Below are positions 24,901 through 39,900 of a DNA stretch of 64,000 nt, in pieces. Under the pieces are notes generated by a model. The model was given only the letters and a program-made list of their open reading frames with translations. It had not been told where the DNA came from and made no database searches. Location: contig NW_019091432.1 in the NCBI RefSeq assembly GCF_001949145.1, positions 830,813-894,812 of the forward strand, given 5' to 3'. This DNA is from Acanthaster planci. Its lineage: Eukaryota; Echinodermata; Asteroidea; Valvatida; Acanthasteridae. The stretch's first letter is position 1. Each line of letters starts with the position of its first letter. The position numbers and the translations under genes are program-made.

Positions 24901-27900
24901 AAAATTACATCAAGCTCATTTGAAGGGTTTGAACCTGAAAGTGGCAGCAAAAGTAGTGAGCCAAGTTGATGGCAACTCGGTTGCCTTTTTGGGTTTAGTT
25001 GACAGCATACCTCCGTGGTGTCCGGTGCATACAGCGACAGCTGCTGTAGGTGTGATGTGGAGATCCTGTCTGTCTTCATCTGCAGAATGTCCGCCTTGAT
25101 GTCATCAATGGACAACCGTAAGTGGCCTAGGAGGAGCGCTGTTTTACAAAGGAAAAAAAAAGCAGTTGGAAACAATTGGTGTGATCATGTTAAAGACACC
25201 TATTTGTTCTATAGAAGTTCAAAAGAATCTGGAGGCTATCAGTGTTAAATTTTACATAATTTAGGAGTAACAGAAGCCATGCAGGGGGGCTAGGGGCACT
25301 TGCCCACTGACAACATTTGAAAAAAAGATTAAAGGGGTAAAAAGAAAAAGGGGAAGAAACAAAAAGAGAAAAAGATGAAAAGGAAAGGGGGAAAGGGGAT
25401 AAAGATCACCAGTTTACTTGAAAACATCTAAGAATTTACACTTCTGTCTTCAGAAAGAACTTCAGAATGATCATGACTGCAGGGCGATGTATGTTTGTTC
25501 AAATGAGCAAAAGGCCTTTTTAGAATCCAAAGGAATTACCTGTGTTGTGGGCCTTTTTGTGGTTTATGACTGCAATTTGTGGTTTCTTGTCCCTAGGAGA
25601 AGCTGTCAAGGAAAGTAAAAATTTACTATTAAAGCCAAAGCAAAAGTACTTGACATATTTGACAAGAAAATAAGTGATGAAATTGAAAAGTTTGAAGTCT
25701 CTTCCATGCTTCAGAGTGACACTGACTTGTTGGTTAAAATTAATTTCTCTTTTAATATTAACATTGACACAATAATGCAGAGATGTGTAGTCTGTTTCAT
25801 GTATAAAATGTAAGCTTCAACGCTAGTATCACTGAGCCTCGCTTTTCGCACATCATGAAATACATATGACTTGGCAGCCAGGCATTGTATTCTTCACAGT
25901 GCTTTGGGCTCAGGGGTGAAAAATAGAGACCTTACTTTTATTTTTGTTTTTGACGCTGAATTTTTCTTCCAGCTCCAGGCGCTTGATGACATCCGATAAA
26001 TAGTCCTCTCCTTCACCAATCTAATAAACAAAAGCACACTTGGGGCATTCAGGAAAATGTCAAGTCTTGTGAATAGTACCTTAGTTTGTCAGAATTATTT
26101 ACAAATACGCGGTATTTCTCACACTCTTGACAAGACGTTGCATCTTAGCTTGTTGAATACAGGTATGAATGTATAAAGCAGCCTCTGACTGAAAAAATAT
26201 GCAAGAAATTTCAAAGTAATATTTGGGTTATTTGAAAATCTCACACCCCAATCCACGACCAAGTTCACATGATCTCGTGGCAGGCTTGCTCCAATTCATT
26301 TTAGGTTTCAGCTAACAATCCTAGCCACCTGTAAACAGATGTCATGAGTGAACTTTGACTATATACATGCAGATAACACCCCGATGATAAGTTTATGTTG
26401 ACAGAATATAATGTGCAGTCATTTCATGGCTCAGGTTGAGCATGGATGAAAGGCATTGTCCTGGGTACCGACTGGAATTGTGACAATTCTTAAGTGGGAC
26501 ACATGAAAACTGCGTAAAAGAAGGTCGCCAACACACTCGGAGCCAAATGTACATGTAAGTAAAGCGTGCTGACACTTGAGCTGTTGCTTACGTACCCCAC
26601 TCCATACAGTATTCTCTGTAGCCTGTAGCTTTTCCCAGTTTAACCGCTTGACCGCCATCTTGCCCGGCTGCCACGATGAGCTGTTATTATTGACCTCTGG
26701 CAAAGGCGGGGCCGGGGGCGGCAACGGGGGCGGGGGTGGTGGGGGAGGGGGCGGTGGAGAACTGGGCCGCTGCAGCTGTCGCTGTCGGGATGCGCTACTG
26801 TGGACGGAGGCATGGGAACTGGAATGCTGGGACGAGAGGGAGTAGTGGCTGCTGGCATGGGATATGAAGCTGCCTAGTGGGGAAACCGGCCGGCCGTTGA
26901 CAGGAGTGGAGCTCACAGGGTGGGGACTGGGCCTGAGCTGCTCACCACCGTCCCCTGATGCTGGTGGGACACCTCGGCCGTTGACAAGAAATGAAGTGTT
27001 ATTGTTGGTATTGAATCCCGGATGGGTGGTGGAGTGTGTCTGAATAGCAGAGCTCTGTATGGACACCGAATCTTCATCCGAAAGCATGCTTGTAACAACT
27101 GTGAACAAAAATGCAAGTTCTTTCAGTGTGTCAAACACACAGTTTCTTCCATTACCTGTAAATGCATGGCAAATTAACAGCACTCTACATCAATGATGTG
27201 AGCAATTTTTTAGGTGGATGAATTTTAATAAAAAAAGCAATTGATGTTATTTTGATATCTTTACAATGCAGGCATGGAACTATTTGTTTCCAAGATAAAC
27301 AATTACACTCATCAATAAAACAACTTGAAAATGTTAAAAGTCATGCAGGCATGCACATAAACAATGATTTATGGATAACAGAAAATGACATGGTAAATTA
27401 ATTGGCCTTATTTTCCAAACAATTTCCCTTGTACAGGTAAAGGCACACGGTTCAGAACTGGAAACTCATGCAGCTACAAATGCATACTCATGCACTACTT
27501 GAAACAGCAATATGTATCCTAAGAGCAGTGGGCCAAAGAGCCAAAGGTGTGGGCTCTAGCAAAGCAGCGTACACAGACAGACTGCACATGACATCAAAAT
27601 GCCGTCAGTTCAGAATGACATCAATAAAATCACGTATCATGATGGCAAAATTATGCCCAAGTGCAACTCGGTATTTGCTCGCCCAATTCGGAGCATCGCA
27701 AAAAGAACAAAAAAAAAAAGGGCACGAAAAACAAATGGCCACTGGCTTGAAGTCAAAACAATAGCCAGACGTTGCGCCACATGTTTTACCTTCAAGTTGT
27801 TCGGGGTTTACAGTATACAAACTGCCCCGTTTTCGCCTATCGTGGGCCTGGGGGGCAGAGTAGACCCCCGATGTGGTCTCATCATCTGGGGTGCAGGAGT

Positions 27901-30900
27901 GGCGCATCTTGGAGGGACGTTTTCCGTGATGGGGCGGCGGTTTGCGAGGGGCAGGGTGGTATTGGCGATGGTGATGTTGGGGGTAAGAGTTTTCACTGAC
28001 AGAAGGGTAGTCGGTGAAGTCTGTCTCAGCCTCGTCTGTGATTAGTTGAATAAATTGGAGGCACGGAGGGGAGGGGAGGGAGAACGAATGGAATGACAGG
28101 TGGGAAGGGATGATGAAATAACATGCATATCATGCACAAATATCATTTGGTGTTCATTTCAAACTATACCACACCCACTACTTAAAATTGCAAAGAAAGA
28201 TTAAGTGTCACACTATTTTTTTTTTCTCTGGTGTTGGAGAGAGTGTCAAGAATGGAGTAATTTTCTTAGAAATGCAATTCACGCTAGTAATGAAATGAGA
28301 AGGAATGAAATCAATAATTGCCTTTTAAATCATACAGTTATTTCTAATGCCAATTTTCAGTTAGATTTTCTACATGCATGTAAACAAGCAGAACATAGGC
28401 AAATAAGCAGCAAAACACGGCACACAGATGACGGGGGAAAAAGGGTATGTCTGCCAAAAATCACAAGGTATTGTCATTTTTCTTAATATGTGCAGCATAC
28501 CCAGCATGCTCAAAATGTTGGAGCAGATAGATCACTGACAACAGAACAGATGCCCTATTATCCCCATTCATGAATGCCATTTAAGTAACACAAAGTCACG
28601 ACTATCTCATGAATTCTGTATACCACTTCCTTAACACATTGACGCTGTGCTTATATTGTACAAGTATTACGAATGCTCATTTAAATGAACTCGATTATAA
28701 AATAGTTATTATGCGGGATTAAAATTGATATTTTTACCTTCGCTGAATCCAGGCAAATACATGCCATGCAGAACTCTTGGTTGTCCCTCTGGCGTAGCTG
28801 GCGTCAGTAACAAGAAAGAATGAAGGGGAAAAGCCAAGCATTAAAGGCCACATTGCGCACTACGAAAACAGAGGGATCACAGCCAGTTCAATCTCAACTG
28901 TCCCACGTTTTACATGCCTGTACAAAGCAAAACGTTGCCCGAATCTAAGTGTGACTTATTTCAAAACTGTCAAATTAACAGTGATATGTACATCAAAATT
29001 TCTGCTAAAACATCCGAGCAGCAGCTAATTTCAAACATTAAATCACACACTTCTTTGGAACTGATCTGGCTCACCTCTGTAAAGATGGTTTGCATAGAAC
29101 AGGAGAATTTTAAATACAGGAATTTAGCGACATAAATTTGAGGTGAATGTCGAGAATTTAGAATACCCTGTGACCTGACAAAAGTCGATTTGATGAACAT
29201 TCCATCAAGATGTTTGAATCGAGTAATCATAAAAGCCTTCAGAGGGAAGATTAGATATCACAATCACAATGAATCAAAATTTTTGGATGTTAACATGTAT
29301 GTGAAAACCAACTCCACAGAACAGTAAAAAAAAAAAAAAACTCATGGACATTGACAATTGTCTGCTTCTACAATGAAGCAAGTAGTAAAACAGCACAGAG
29401 AAACATTTTTACCGAACTATTTGTGATGTCTTATGCAAACCATCTACATTGCGCAATGACTGACCTCTACTCACTACACTACTGCAAGCTCAGTTTTCAT
29501 CTTTTTCTAGTTTGCTTCACAAAGTAGAATATTTACCACAAATATGACAATTTGTTTCAATTTCTTTGGAGTTATCCTTTTATTCAATGATTTGCTTATC
29601 AGAACTTTAAAATATGTTTTATTTCATTAATCAGTAAAAATAGGTTTTAAGGTATGTATCCTTTTTTAATTTCAAAATTACGATTTCTGTACACAGTAGA
29701 TGGTTTAAGTAAGACACCACAATCACAACATATTACAGGCAGACATATTGTACAACAAAGTGCTCCACTGTAATTCCCTGTTCAAAATGACCTGGGCAAA
29801 ATCAACAAAATGATTTCAGACAATGATTCAAAATCAAATGCTTAGCTCCTCTCAAACTATGATACCTACATTTTTCTGTACAAAATATTAACTGCCCACC
29901 GAAAAAGCCATGACCTCTGATAATTGATGTAATGATTTTATTTGGGGCTTTTGGATTACAGAAAACTACTTTTAACGAGTGAAAATGTCAGTTTTTTCAT
30001 GAGGGAGGGGTTGTTAGTTTCCCAAGGCAAACATCAGAATCTTACGATGTGACTCTTGAATGTATGAAATGATTCTTTTCTCTCCAAAATATCTACATTC
30101 AGAAAGCCTTTCTCAGTGATTTCCACTTTTGAAATTATACCGGTCCTGACCCATTCCATCCCAAAGACAGAATCTCAACTTGCATCTTAGGAAATTGTTC
30201 CAAAAACTAAGACAGAGGTTCCTCAGTAAGCAAGTTCACTCCATCACCAATGAAAAACTGATGGATCGGAAACCAATTAATGCCCATTACCATTTACCTA
30301 CAATACAACTTAATGACATTTAATATGAACACAAACAAATCAGCATTTCATTTATGTAGGACCAACTTATATACTGAGCTGCGTAATTTGTTGAGGTATT
30401 CTATGCAAAATATACACAAATAAGCAAAGTCTTAGATGACAGCTCGGAAATGAGAATGAAAGTTTCTTTTTACAAGTACATCACACTGACTGTTCTGGAC
30501 ACAAAGCGGGATGACAACACCAAACAACGTTAAATACAACACATACAAACACTTCCAAGAAAATTACCCCTTGAAATAACCACAAGAATGTACTCCTTCC
30601 ATACACACTTATGAAATACAATGGGAGGTGAAACTGGAAGGACTGATGACAATCAAAATCCATGCAGTCATAGATCAAAGGTCACTGCATTTCATTCCAT
30701 GAGATTAGACAATAATGACATGTTTTAAAAAGCGGACTGTTGACAAATTGTCCAACCAAACAGGGCCTGGGTCGGGACAAACCCAACCTCCCTTTCCACT
30801 TCCCAAAGGTGACAATCCTGAATGAATGTATTGTTTCTCATAAAACACTACATTTAATGGAGGTTACTTAGAAAAATATCCCTTCCCCAAAACATCTTGG

Positions 30901-33900
30901 ATCTGCCCCCGTTTGGGCTTACCCCTGCCCATTTTCAAAACTGTTTCCCCGCCCATGTATAGAGGCAAAAGGATGTTTGACATGCACATGAACTTTCAAA
31001 ATCACATTTTGAGGTGACACAATACTCTAAACCTACAATTTATGTAAAAATACTGATAATCATAATTTCAAAGAATTCAACATGATACATCCAGAAAAGA
31101 TTCAGTTTAAACAGTGGATTAACGTCCACTAACCTGCCAAAAGACTCACTGCAAACACTGCCTTTTTCTTTCTATTTTACACGTCATAAAAAAGTGTTTT
31201 ATACTTCATAAAACTTGGTAGTCGCAAGTTAGCAACACTCTCCTCATTAGTAAATGCATCAAACCAGGCAGTCAGGTTTAGTACATAAGAAGATCTTCGG
31301 AACCATAGTTACCTTCATCAGATGGGGAGGTGGGAGAATAGTCCCCAGGGAAATCCTCGGGATAATCCCGGGGTGGATAATCCCTCTGATAATCCCGTGG
31401 GATGGGATAAACATTGGGATCACCGGAGAGCACGTTGGTGTGGCCATGGATCCTGGGGCCAGTGCCATAATAGTAGGCCATGGAGGGGTGGTACCGCGGG
31501 TCATAATAATAGTCGTCGTAATGGTGATGCAGTTCCTCCCCGACACTGCGTGTCCGAGGCCGGCGCCCTCTGCTGGGCTGTTGCCACTCGTCCCTTCTTC
31601 TTCTTGGCAAAGCACCAACACTACAGGGTCGGGGCAATGGCTGTCTGGGAGCGTTGCGAGTGTCACGTCGGGACTGGCGCTCATACCTTGGCCAGTCGTC
31701 GTATTGTGAGTACTCATCGGGTGAGGGCTGTCGCGAGTACCTTGGGTGGCGAGGGTAGTCAGGTGTATCAGGGAAGGAAGGGTGGGGGTAGGAGTCAGGG
31801 GCATGGTCCTCTGGCGGGGTGCGGTCTGGTGCCAGCCCTGTCGTGCACAAGGAATGACCGTTGTCAAGTGTTAGTTTATCATGCATTAATAAGCATGAGT
31901 TATCATGCAGCAGTGATATGTACAGTATGTTCGAGACATGCGACAACACGCATCCATGTAATAACAGATGACAGCATGCCGAGTCCAGAAAAAAATCACG
32001 TGCAATTTGGCGACAAAAAATGGACAGGAAAGAAATTTCACTAAGAAACCGACAACACATAAACAGCATTCTTCTTGTAACTTTTCCTATCCTAACCAGT
32101 TTGCATTATCTTGCACACAGTGCCAATTGAAGCCAAGATAAATGTTTTGTGGAGGATCTCCTTTTCTTTGTTACCTGAGCCCAAACTAGCATCACGAAGT
32201 GAGTATCCTCCATAAGAATGATCAAGTCTCCTGGTGCTCAGTAACTTGGGTGGCTCCTCATCTGTTGGAGTCATCAGGTTGAAGATTAAAATAATGCAAA
32301 CTTGACTATTAAACAAAGTGTATTTATCGAGTTCTTTTTTTTTTGCCATTGCTGGTATTTTTTCGGTAATGCATGAGGCACTTTATGGTCACATGTCCCT
32401 CAAGCGGGAAAATTCCAGGAGGCAAGTTACAGTGTCCGTTTTTTTCATTTCCACAGCCCTACATGAATCATCAGACTCAAGACTATCACATGCATCAATC
32501 AATATATTTGACACATAAAGTAATTTAAGTACATGGTGTAAAAGAGTCCATTTCAGACTATGATCCCAAAGAAGAGGCTTCCAGTAGAGAGCTACAGCAA
32601 AGTACTAAACCACATGTGCTTTGTTTTGTGAAATAGTCTGACTAATCCATCAGGATAGAAAATAAAGTAATCATACACCAATTCAAATAATCTCGAGCCT
32701 ACTGCAGGCGTAGGGTGCCGGTAAAGTTGCAAGCTCTACGATCACATCTTGTGTTGGCAGCCTCAGGATTACACATTCAAGTTAATGCTAGTCCCATCGG
32801 TAACTTACAATCTAATGATCGACGATGACGCCTGGCTCTCTCGTAGTAGTCCTGCTCAAGCAGCAATGTTGCCTCAGATACTGCAATATTAGGAGCCAAC
32901 CAATGGGTAAGGCACATGCAAAACGGTTAATGAAGCAATTAGTGATACATTACAAGGGTAAATTAAGACCACTTTAAGCGACTGTTGAATGTCACCTTTT
33001 TATCTTTGCTAATTTTTATATTGAAATGTTGCGTAAGAGTATTGTAGTCAAGTCCAGTTAAGTTATAGGGGACAAATAACAACAAAGAAAAGTCTTTGTC
33101 ACACATCATTTGATTATTTTGTGCCTTGACTCAAGATTGTGATAAATCTGTTATCATAGACTCAACTACATTTGGTGAGAGGCTGCCTCCCACATGGCCG
33201 CATAAATAATAAATAATCATGAGTGATGATTCTGATATTTAAACATCATCATCTGACATCTATTCACCTGATTGGAATTCATCTTCCCGCCTTCCAAAAA
33301 TTATGTCCCCTGTTGTGGGCGCGACGTCGTAGCTAGCACTCTTATTAAAGTTGGATTTGGAATAGCGCCGGGACAGCATTGCATCGGGGTGCTCATTTGT
33401 GGGGCGTGTCCACCAACGCCCATTAGAACCATACACAGCATCTATGGGGGTGGGGAGGGGGTGTGGTTAGATCATGCAGGGAGGAGGGTGAGGAAGCAGG
33501 AGAGGGTTACAGCGGTGGCACATGCTGATTGATCTTATTTTTGCATAGAACTCTGGATTAGATTTTGACCTGATTTCTTATCACTACACGTTGTATTTTA
33601 ATAGACCGAAGTACACATTGATTTTAAACACACAGTTGTTGCAACATTTCTTATTTCTGCACTGCCATCTCTCCTGAATTCAACAGAATTAAAACAATAC
33701 ATAAGAACAAACTAGGGCTTGCTGAGACTTTTGTTTAAGAGCTCTGATTCACACAGATTTTCACTACTTTTTAAAGCATGTTACAATATCCATTAAAATA
33801 AAAGGCACCTCTTTTCATATAATCTAATGTGCTGGAATTGACCGATTAGCCTAAGATCAGGGAATTTGGTGTACAGTTGAAAGCAGCCTCGTTCTTCATC

Positions 33901-36900
33901 AAATGGCCGCATGTATGTAGCACTGCTGAAGCAAGCACTGATTCCCGACACTTTCAGGCTTGACCAGATTTAATATCTACTTGAGATGGCCAGATGTTCT
34001 CCTCACTCCGAAGCACATGACTGATTCTGCACAATGATGCACACTTGTTGGGTTTTTGTTGCCTCCAGGAGGATACCCTGTGCACAATCTCAGTTTAACC
34101 CTTCCCGCCTGGAGATTCAGCTTATTTTGCCCATACAAAAAGTGAAACCCACTCTACATGCTAGAATTCCTGAAACACTGGTCAACTGATGTTGGCGTAC
34201 ACGCACACGTATACTGCTCATTTTGGTCAGTCGTTACCATTAAGGCTGGACTCACTAAGCTAGTTCCGCGGCTTTGCTAACTCTGCATGAATTGAATACA
34301 CAAATTCAATCCAGAAAAGGCTGACAAAGATTAGGAGGTAAATCTGTGTTTTAACAAAGTACAATAATTCTGACTGAATTCAAAACCAAAAATATGAGAC
34401 TAATTAAAAACCTGCCCATATGCTTATTTGCTTTCATTTAAACAGTGAAGTTGCCAGTTTTCATAACTGCGCGTACATTACAAAGAATCTTTCTGTGAAG
34501 CTCTCGACTACATTGTGACAGTTTTGTGTTCCGCTCCTCTGATTTGCATCTTTGGTGTTGCAAAGTGAACGAGACTGATGGTATTCCATCCCAATTTACT
34601 CAGCCACTCTGCTAGTGCATGTATGTGAACCAGAGACACCGAGCACAGAAGCAAGGCATCACACCACTAGCATTTCCCAGGAAACGCCATTGCACCAGAC
34701 TTACCTGCAGCGTGTCTATCGATGAGATAGATGACTTTCCTCTTGCAGATTTGTTGCTCTTCCTCAGGGAGGATCTGAATGATGTACGGCCACAGGGTCC
34801 TCTTTGCATTGGTGTCTAGAACAGGGAATAACTCCACTATCAAACCGTCCAAGTTCCTAGAAAGAATTGGGAAATAAGCAAACAAAACTATGAATCAGAT
34901 TTCTATGAACATGTACATCTCTTTTCAGCTAGTTGAGTTAATTAACAAGTGTTGTAAATGTATAGCCTAGGTAAGTTATTATTACTTTCATTAAATACTT
35001 TCAAGTATTTGACATTGAAATGTGAAATAAACTAGTATGAGAAAGGATGATTGGTCCTTCTGTTGGCAAGATTATTTTCATGTTGCCAATGGAAACTATT
35101 ACCTAGATTGCTAATCAATCACAGTGCTGTATTCCATTAATTTAGCCTGTCATTTGTTGTAACTTCTGTCTGAACTTGTTTTACACTAACATCTCAAGAA
35201 AGAAAATATGTTGGCCATCCTGCAAGAAAAAATACAATTCGTCATTTTTTTTGTCACACAGAATTTCAAGTGCATTTACCTGCACTGGTGATATTCCTGC
35301 AGGGCTCGTTTGACCATCTTCCTTTCCTGGCCAGTGAGATGATGTTCCATCTGTGTCCAGAGAAGATATAACAGTGGGTAGCACATTCTTGAGTATAGGT
35401 GCACCCTCAATGGCAAAGGAGACAGGTTGCGGTGGGGGGTTTCAACTGAGCTCATGCATACGCCCACCGCCCCCAAAAAAACCCTACATTCCAACATAAT
35501 TTGATTTTCACGAACTCACTGCACCCTGCATTGAACGGACATAAACCTACCGGTATGCGCTCGAGCATGAATTCCTACCAAACGACCATCATTTCCATGT
35601 AAAGACATGCCCTTGCTTGCTCCTACTCAGAGCGGATTTGCCAGAGTTGTTGCACTCAGACTCAACACACATTACAAGGCGCAACCATAGACATGTCAAT
35701 GTGTAACTTTGAGGAAAATGCCCTGTAAAGGATTTCCACTTTCGTAACACACATTGTAACATTTAAACACATTCCAGGGAATTGATTTTTAGTGTCACAT
35801 CACTTCCATTACACTCATCCCAATGCTCGAGTGATTCTCACAGTGCTTGTTACGGAACTAATCCATAGAGGTTGAGTATGAGTGATGCCCTCAAGAAGCC
35901 TGAACCACAGCCACGCAGTTTAGCTTTGAAGCTTCAAAACAGTGATGACGTGGTAAGAAATGTCAAACAAATCTTGAGGAAGTGGTCATCTAGGGTAGGC
36001 ATTTGAAAAGACCAACTTGCTAAAGGACCATGGTTGCAGGATCCTGTGGTTTCAAAAAAGGTCAGTATTTTGGGCACAAAATATTACATCCAGGACAAGT
36101 GCAACGCGAAACACTACCACTGACAAGCAGTCTGAGGACCAGTGGCAACAATGTTTCCCTTAGAAGACAACAAAAACTCTCACAGTTTTTATGTCTTCTG
36201 TCCTCAGTCTTGATGTAATATAATAGTACATTCAGCAACTACAGTTTAATCATATGAACTTCCGGCGATAATTAGTGAATCGGAAAAACGAGTTGTTGCT
36301 CACCATTTCTTTGAAGGTCCTGCCCACAGCGTAGAGGTCCTTCTGTGACATGGGGCCTGTCTTGACCTCCCCCAGCTCATCCACCGTGCCTTTACTCAGT
36401 GCAGACTCAGACAGCCAGTTGGAGAGGGAGGATACCTCGCTGGCAGTGGTCATGCTGCGAGTGGTCACGGAGGGAGCACTGGAGTAACCTGCTTGATGCA
36501 GTGAGAAGAATGAATAAAATTAGCTATTGGTGGAATTTGAACCAAGGACCTAATGAAGTACTGCACTGCTGCTCTGCTAACGTCTTTGACAGGTGTGTAG
36601 TGAGATTAGAAAAACTCTAAAATTCAATTTCAGAGTTGGGAAAGAAAATATACTGCCGGGGACTTCAACCGTCATTCTCTTTCTGGGTTGATAACTGAGT
36701 TAAATCATGACTCAAACTGGTTGTGTCCAACTTTTCTCAATGTCCAAGTAATTCCATCAGCACATTTACCCAGTTTGCCCAATTTGTCAATAGCATATCT
36801 TTATTATGAGAGCACAGGAAAACACACAATCCTAAAGTTTTTAACATTTTACATGTAACAATTAAGCATGATAATCCCAACAACAAATGGGCAAATTTCA

Positions 36901-39900
36901 CAGAGCTAATAACTTACATACAAGAACTACTTCCATTAGCTTAACAGGGTACCAGCCAAATTCTGACCTTACATATACTGCTGTTAACTGGCTCCCTGAA
37001 AGGTTTTGCTCAGAAGAAACTTTTTAATTCACCATGCAATATTTCAGCAAAGTCTTGGAGAGGATTTGCTGATAAATCCCACAAGCCTGCTGACAAAAAA
37101 AAGGTTTTGCTCAGAAGAAACCTTTTAATTCACTATGCAATATTTCAGCAAAGTCTTGGAGAGGATTTGCTGATAAATCCCACAAGCCTGCTGACAAAAA
37201 CTGTGACCATCTGCACGTAGAATGGACTGAAAATGAGCAGTTGAGTCTACATACCACTGGATGGCATGGGTGGTCCTGACTCAACGGCGATTGTGGGAGC
37301 ACTCCCACTTCCCTTCAGCAGCAGGATAAGTTCATCGTGGCTCTTCTTCCGTACATCCAGCCCGTTGAGTCTGATGATACGGTCCCCTGCATGCAGCCCG
37401 GCCTTCTCGGCTGGCCCTCCTGGGTCGACCGATTCTATCATGACGGGACTGTGGCCAACCAGCATGAAACCAAAGGAGCCACTGCTGCGATCGATCTGAA
37501 CGACCCTGAAGAGATGACAGTAAATGGTAGGTGAAGTTCAGTGTCAGGGAGAAAAGACTCAAAGAAAGACCTTAAACTGTACTTCCTCGACCATTTTTCC
37601 ACGACGCCTTCCCAAGTTCTTAAAATATATCACTATGTAAATGTCAATCCTCACATAAAGAAACAATACCATTCAGAATTGAACAAAATCCTCTCAAACC
37701 TCCTGGCCAATTTTGAAAGCTCTAGCAAAGTTAAGCCTACATTGTAAAAGTCATCCAAAAAAAATTTTTAAATTCATTCAGAAGCCATTGCAGAGCTCAA
37801 GTTTCAATATCCTTTCGACCATCCATCCTTTTCTTTACACTGCATGCAATGTGCAGTTCATTGAAACCGTTTTCATCCACAATGGTTCTCTGACTCAAAT
37901 TCATTTTGTTACTTTTTATAATATAATTTAACAAGTGCATATTATTCTGATATTTTTCTCTCAATCCACCAAGCATGTGCCTCAAGGCCCCAAAATCAAT
38001 TATTTCTGACAATGTCAATTTTAAATATCAGTGAGTATGCAGATTATCTCTATACATTTTGGTCACTTGTACATGAACACTGTCATGATGCTACTGCTGA
38101 ACAAAATTACTGATAGCTATAAGTACAAACCTTCTTCCCGACACTGGAGGATCTTTGCTGACGAGATAATCAAACCTTGCTCTATGCTTTGGCGGAACAA
38201 ATATTCTGGAAACAAGAAAAGGAAATGGATATATATATGTTATTTTCAGCAACGGACTTACATTAAAATAGGTACAAATATTGAATGCTACTAAATAAAG
38301 TTAGTCAACTTTTTCAAAACTAAAGGATTTGTGAATATTTTTCTACTAAAAATGTAGAGATTAAGACTGAAAATCCCTCTGCTTTGAAATAAACACATTT
38401 TATCAGACCTTATTCAAAAGACATGCATATGCTAAGTAAGAAACACTGGGCATCCATTGTATTGCTTACGTGCAACACCCAATGTTAAAAGTTGAAAATT
38501 ATTCATGTGTCGACCCGTTAATTCCATTTCTGGGTTCAGGGGCCAATTTCATAGAGCTGCTTAAGCACAAAATATGCTTAAGCACGAGAATTCCATACTT
38601 GATAAATCAGGTAACTATAGCCAAAACTCCATGTGATGTATATTGCTTTGGGATTGTATTTAGCTGTTTTTTGCTTAGCATGACAATCAGAAAGAGTTTG
38701 AGCTGGTTACCCTTTGTTTATTAAGCAAAGTTTTTCCCACTTAAGCAAATTTTATGCTTAAGCAGCTCTATGAAATTGGCCCCAGGATATAAATATCACA
38801 AATTGTGAGTACAAATTTTCAATCATTTCACTTTTGTCACTGCAGTTCCATTACTGTCTGAGGTATAGAATACAAGTGTAGCAATCTCATCTCTAAGTAA
38901 TGACCGGGGCCAGGTTATGCATGTGGCTGCCACTAATGGACTGTCCCTTTGGCCTTTGGCTTCATTTATGAACAGCATATAACCCGCCCTCTTTGCCTAT
39001 TAAAGACCGGGTGACGGCACTTCTTTCTTCATCACATTAACTGTCGAAAGGCAATCACCTGATGTCTTCAAATAACTGCCTCTGGGAGGGCGTGGTCAGT
39101 AGGGACGCCAGGGCACGCCCAAAGTTATCCACCCTCTTGTCCTTGGCATATTGCTTCAGAAGGGAAACTAGGACATCCTTCCTTAGATGATCATTGTAGA
39201 AGACACCATCCAACTACAATAAACAAGAACGAGAGGAATATATGAGTTATGCCACCATGCATCCAAAATTTTGGTGCAAACTGATTGACATGAAATACGC
39301 CCCATTTAATTTTGAATTTTCTTTGCCTCAAAAGAGTCACTACTTCATTCAATTTCTCCAGCTCCTGCATGTTGCTACAACCTTACTCAGCATAGTGACT
39401 GGGTTGCTGTTTTGACCGAAGTCATGAAAATTCAAACTTCATAAAAAAATAAGTTTAAATATGTTCTAAAATAATTACTGATAATTCCAAAAAGGTAACC
39501 ATAAATGTTATGCCACACAAATGTCACTTTTAGCACTACTTAAAATATGCATATGCAAATATTTTTAACTGTGTATCTAATCATAATTTAGTCATATGGG
39601 GACGGAGGTGGAAATCCCATCATTTTAAAATGTGGGAAAGTAAACATTCCCTTTTCATTACCATCTTCAGAGCATAATGCACGCATGTCTTAGGTGGACT
39701 AATACAGCTAGAAAAAATTATGGGATTTCCCTGACATCTTCAATGCTTTCATATTTGCTGAGTTCTCTGACATGTTTACTTTATCTTATTGCAGTTGGAG
39801 TTTTGTAAAAGGAAATATTTTATGCATGTGGATATGTGTACAATATATGTAAACCTGATTCAATCCAATCTACAATGCCCTTGTTACAGGAAATGCTACT

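Noticed and set aside
26576-26845. Plus-strand frame with a long glycine run
   Set aside because: It is the complement of the FH1 polyproline codons of delphilin.
31322-32044. 240-codon plus-strand open frame opposite the delphilin Tyr-rich exon
   Set aside because: It is the antisense shadow of a low-complexity, stop-poor exon; the minus-strand reading has matching splice phases on both sides.
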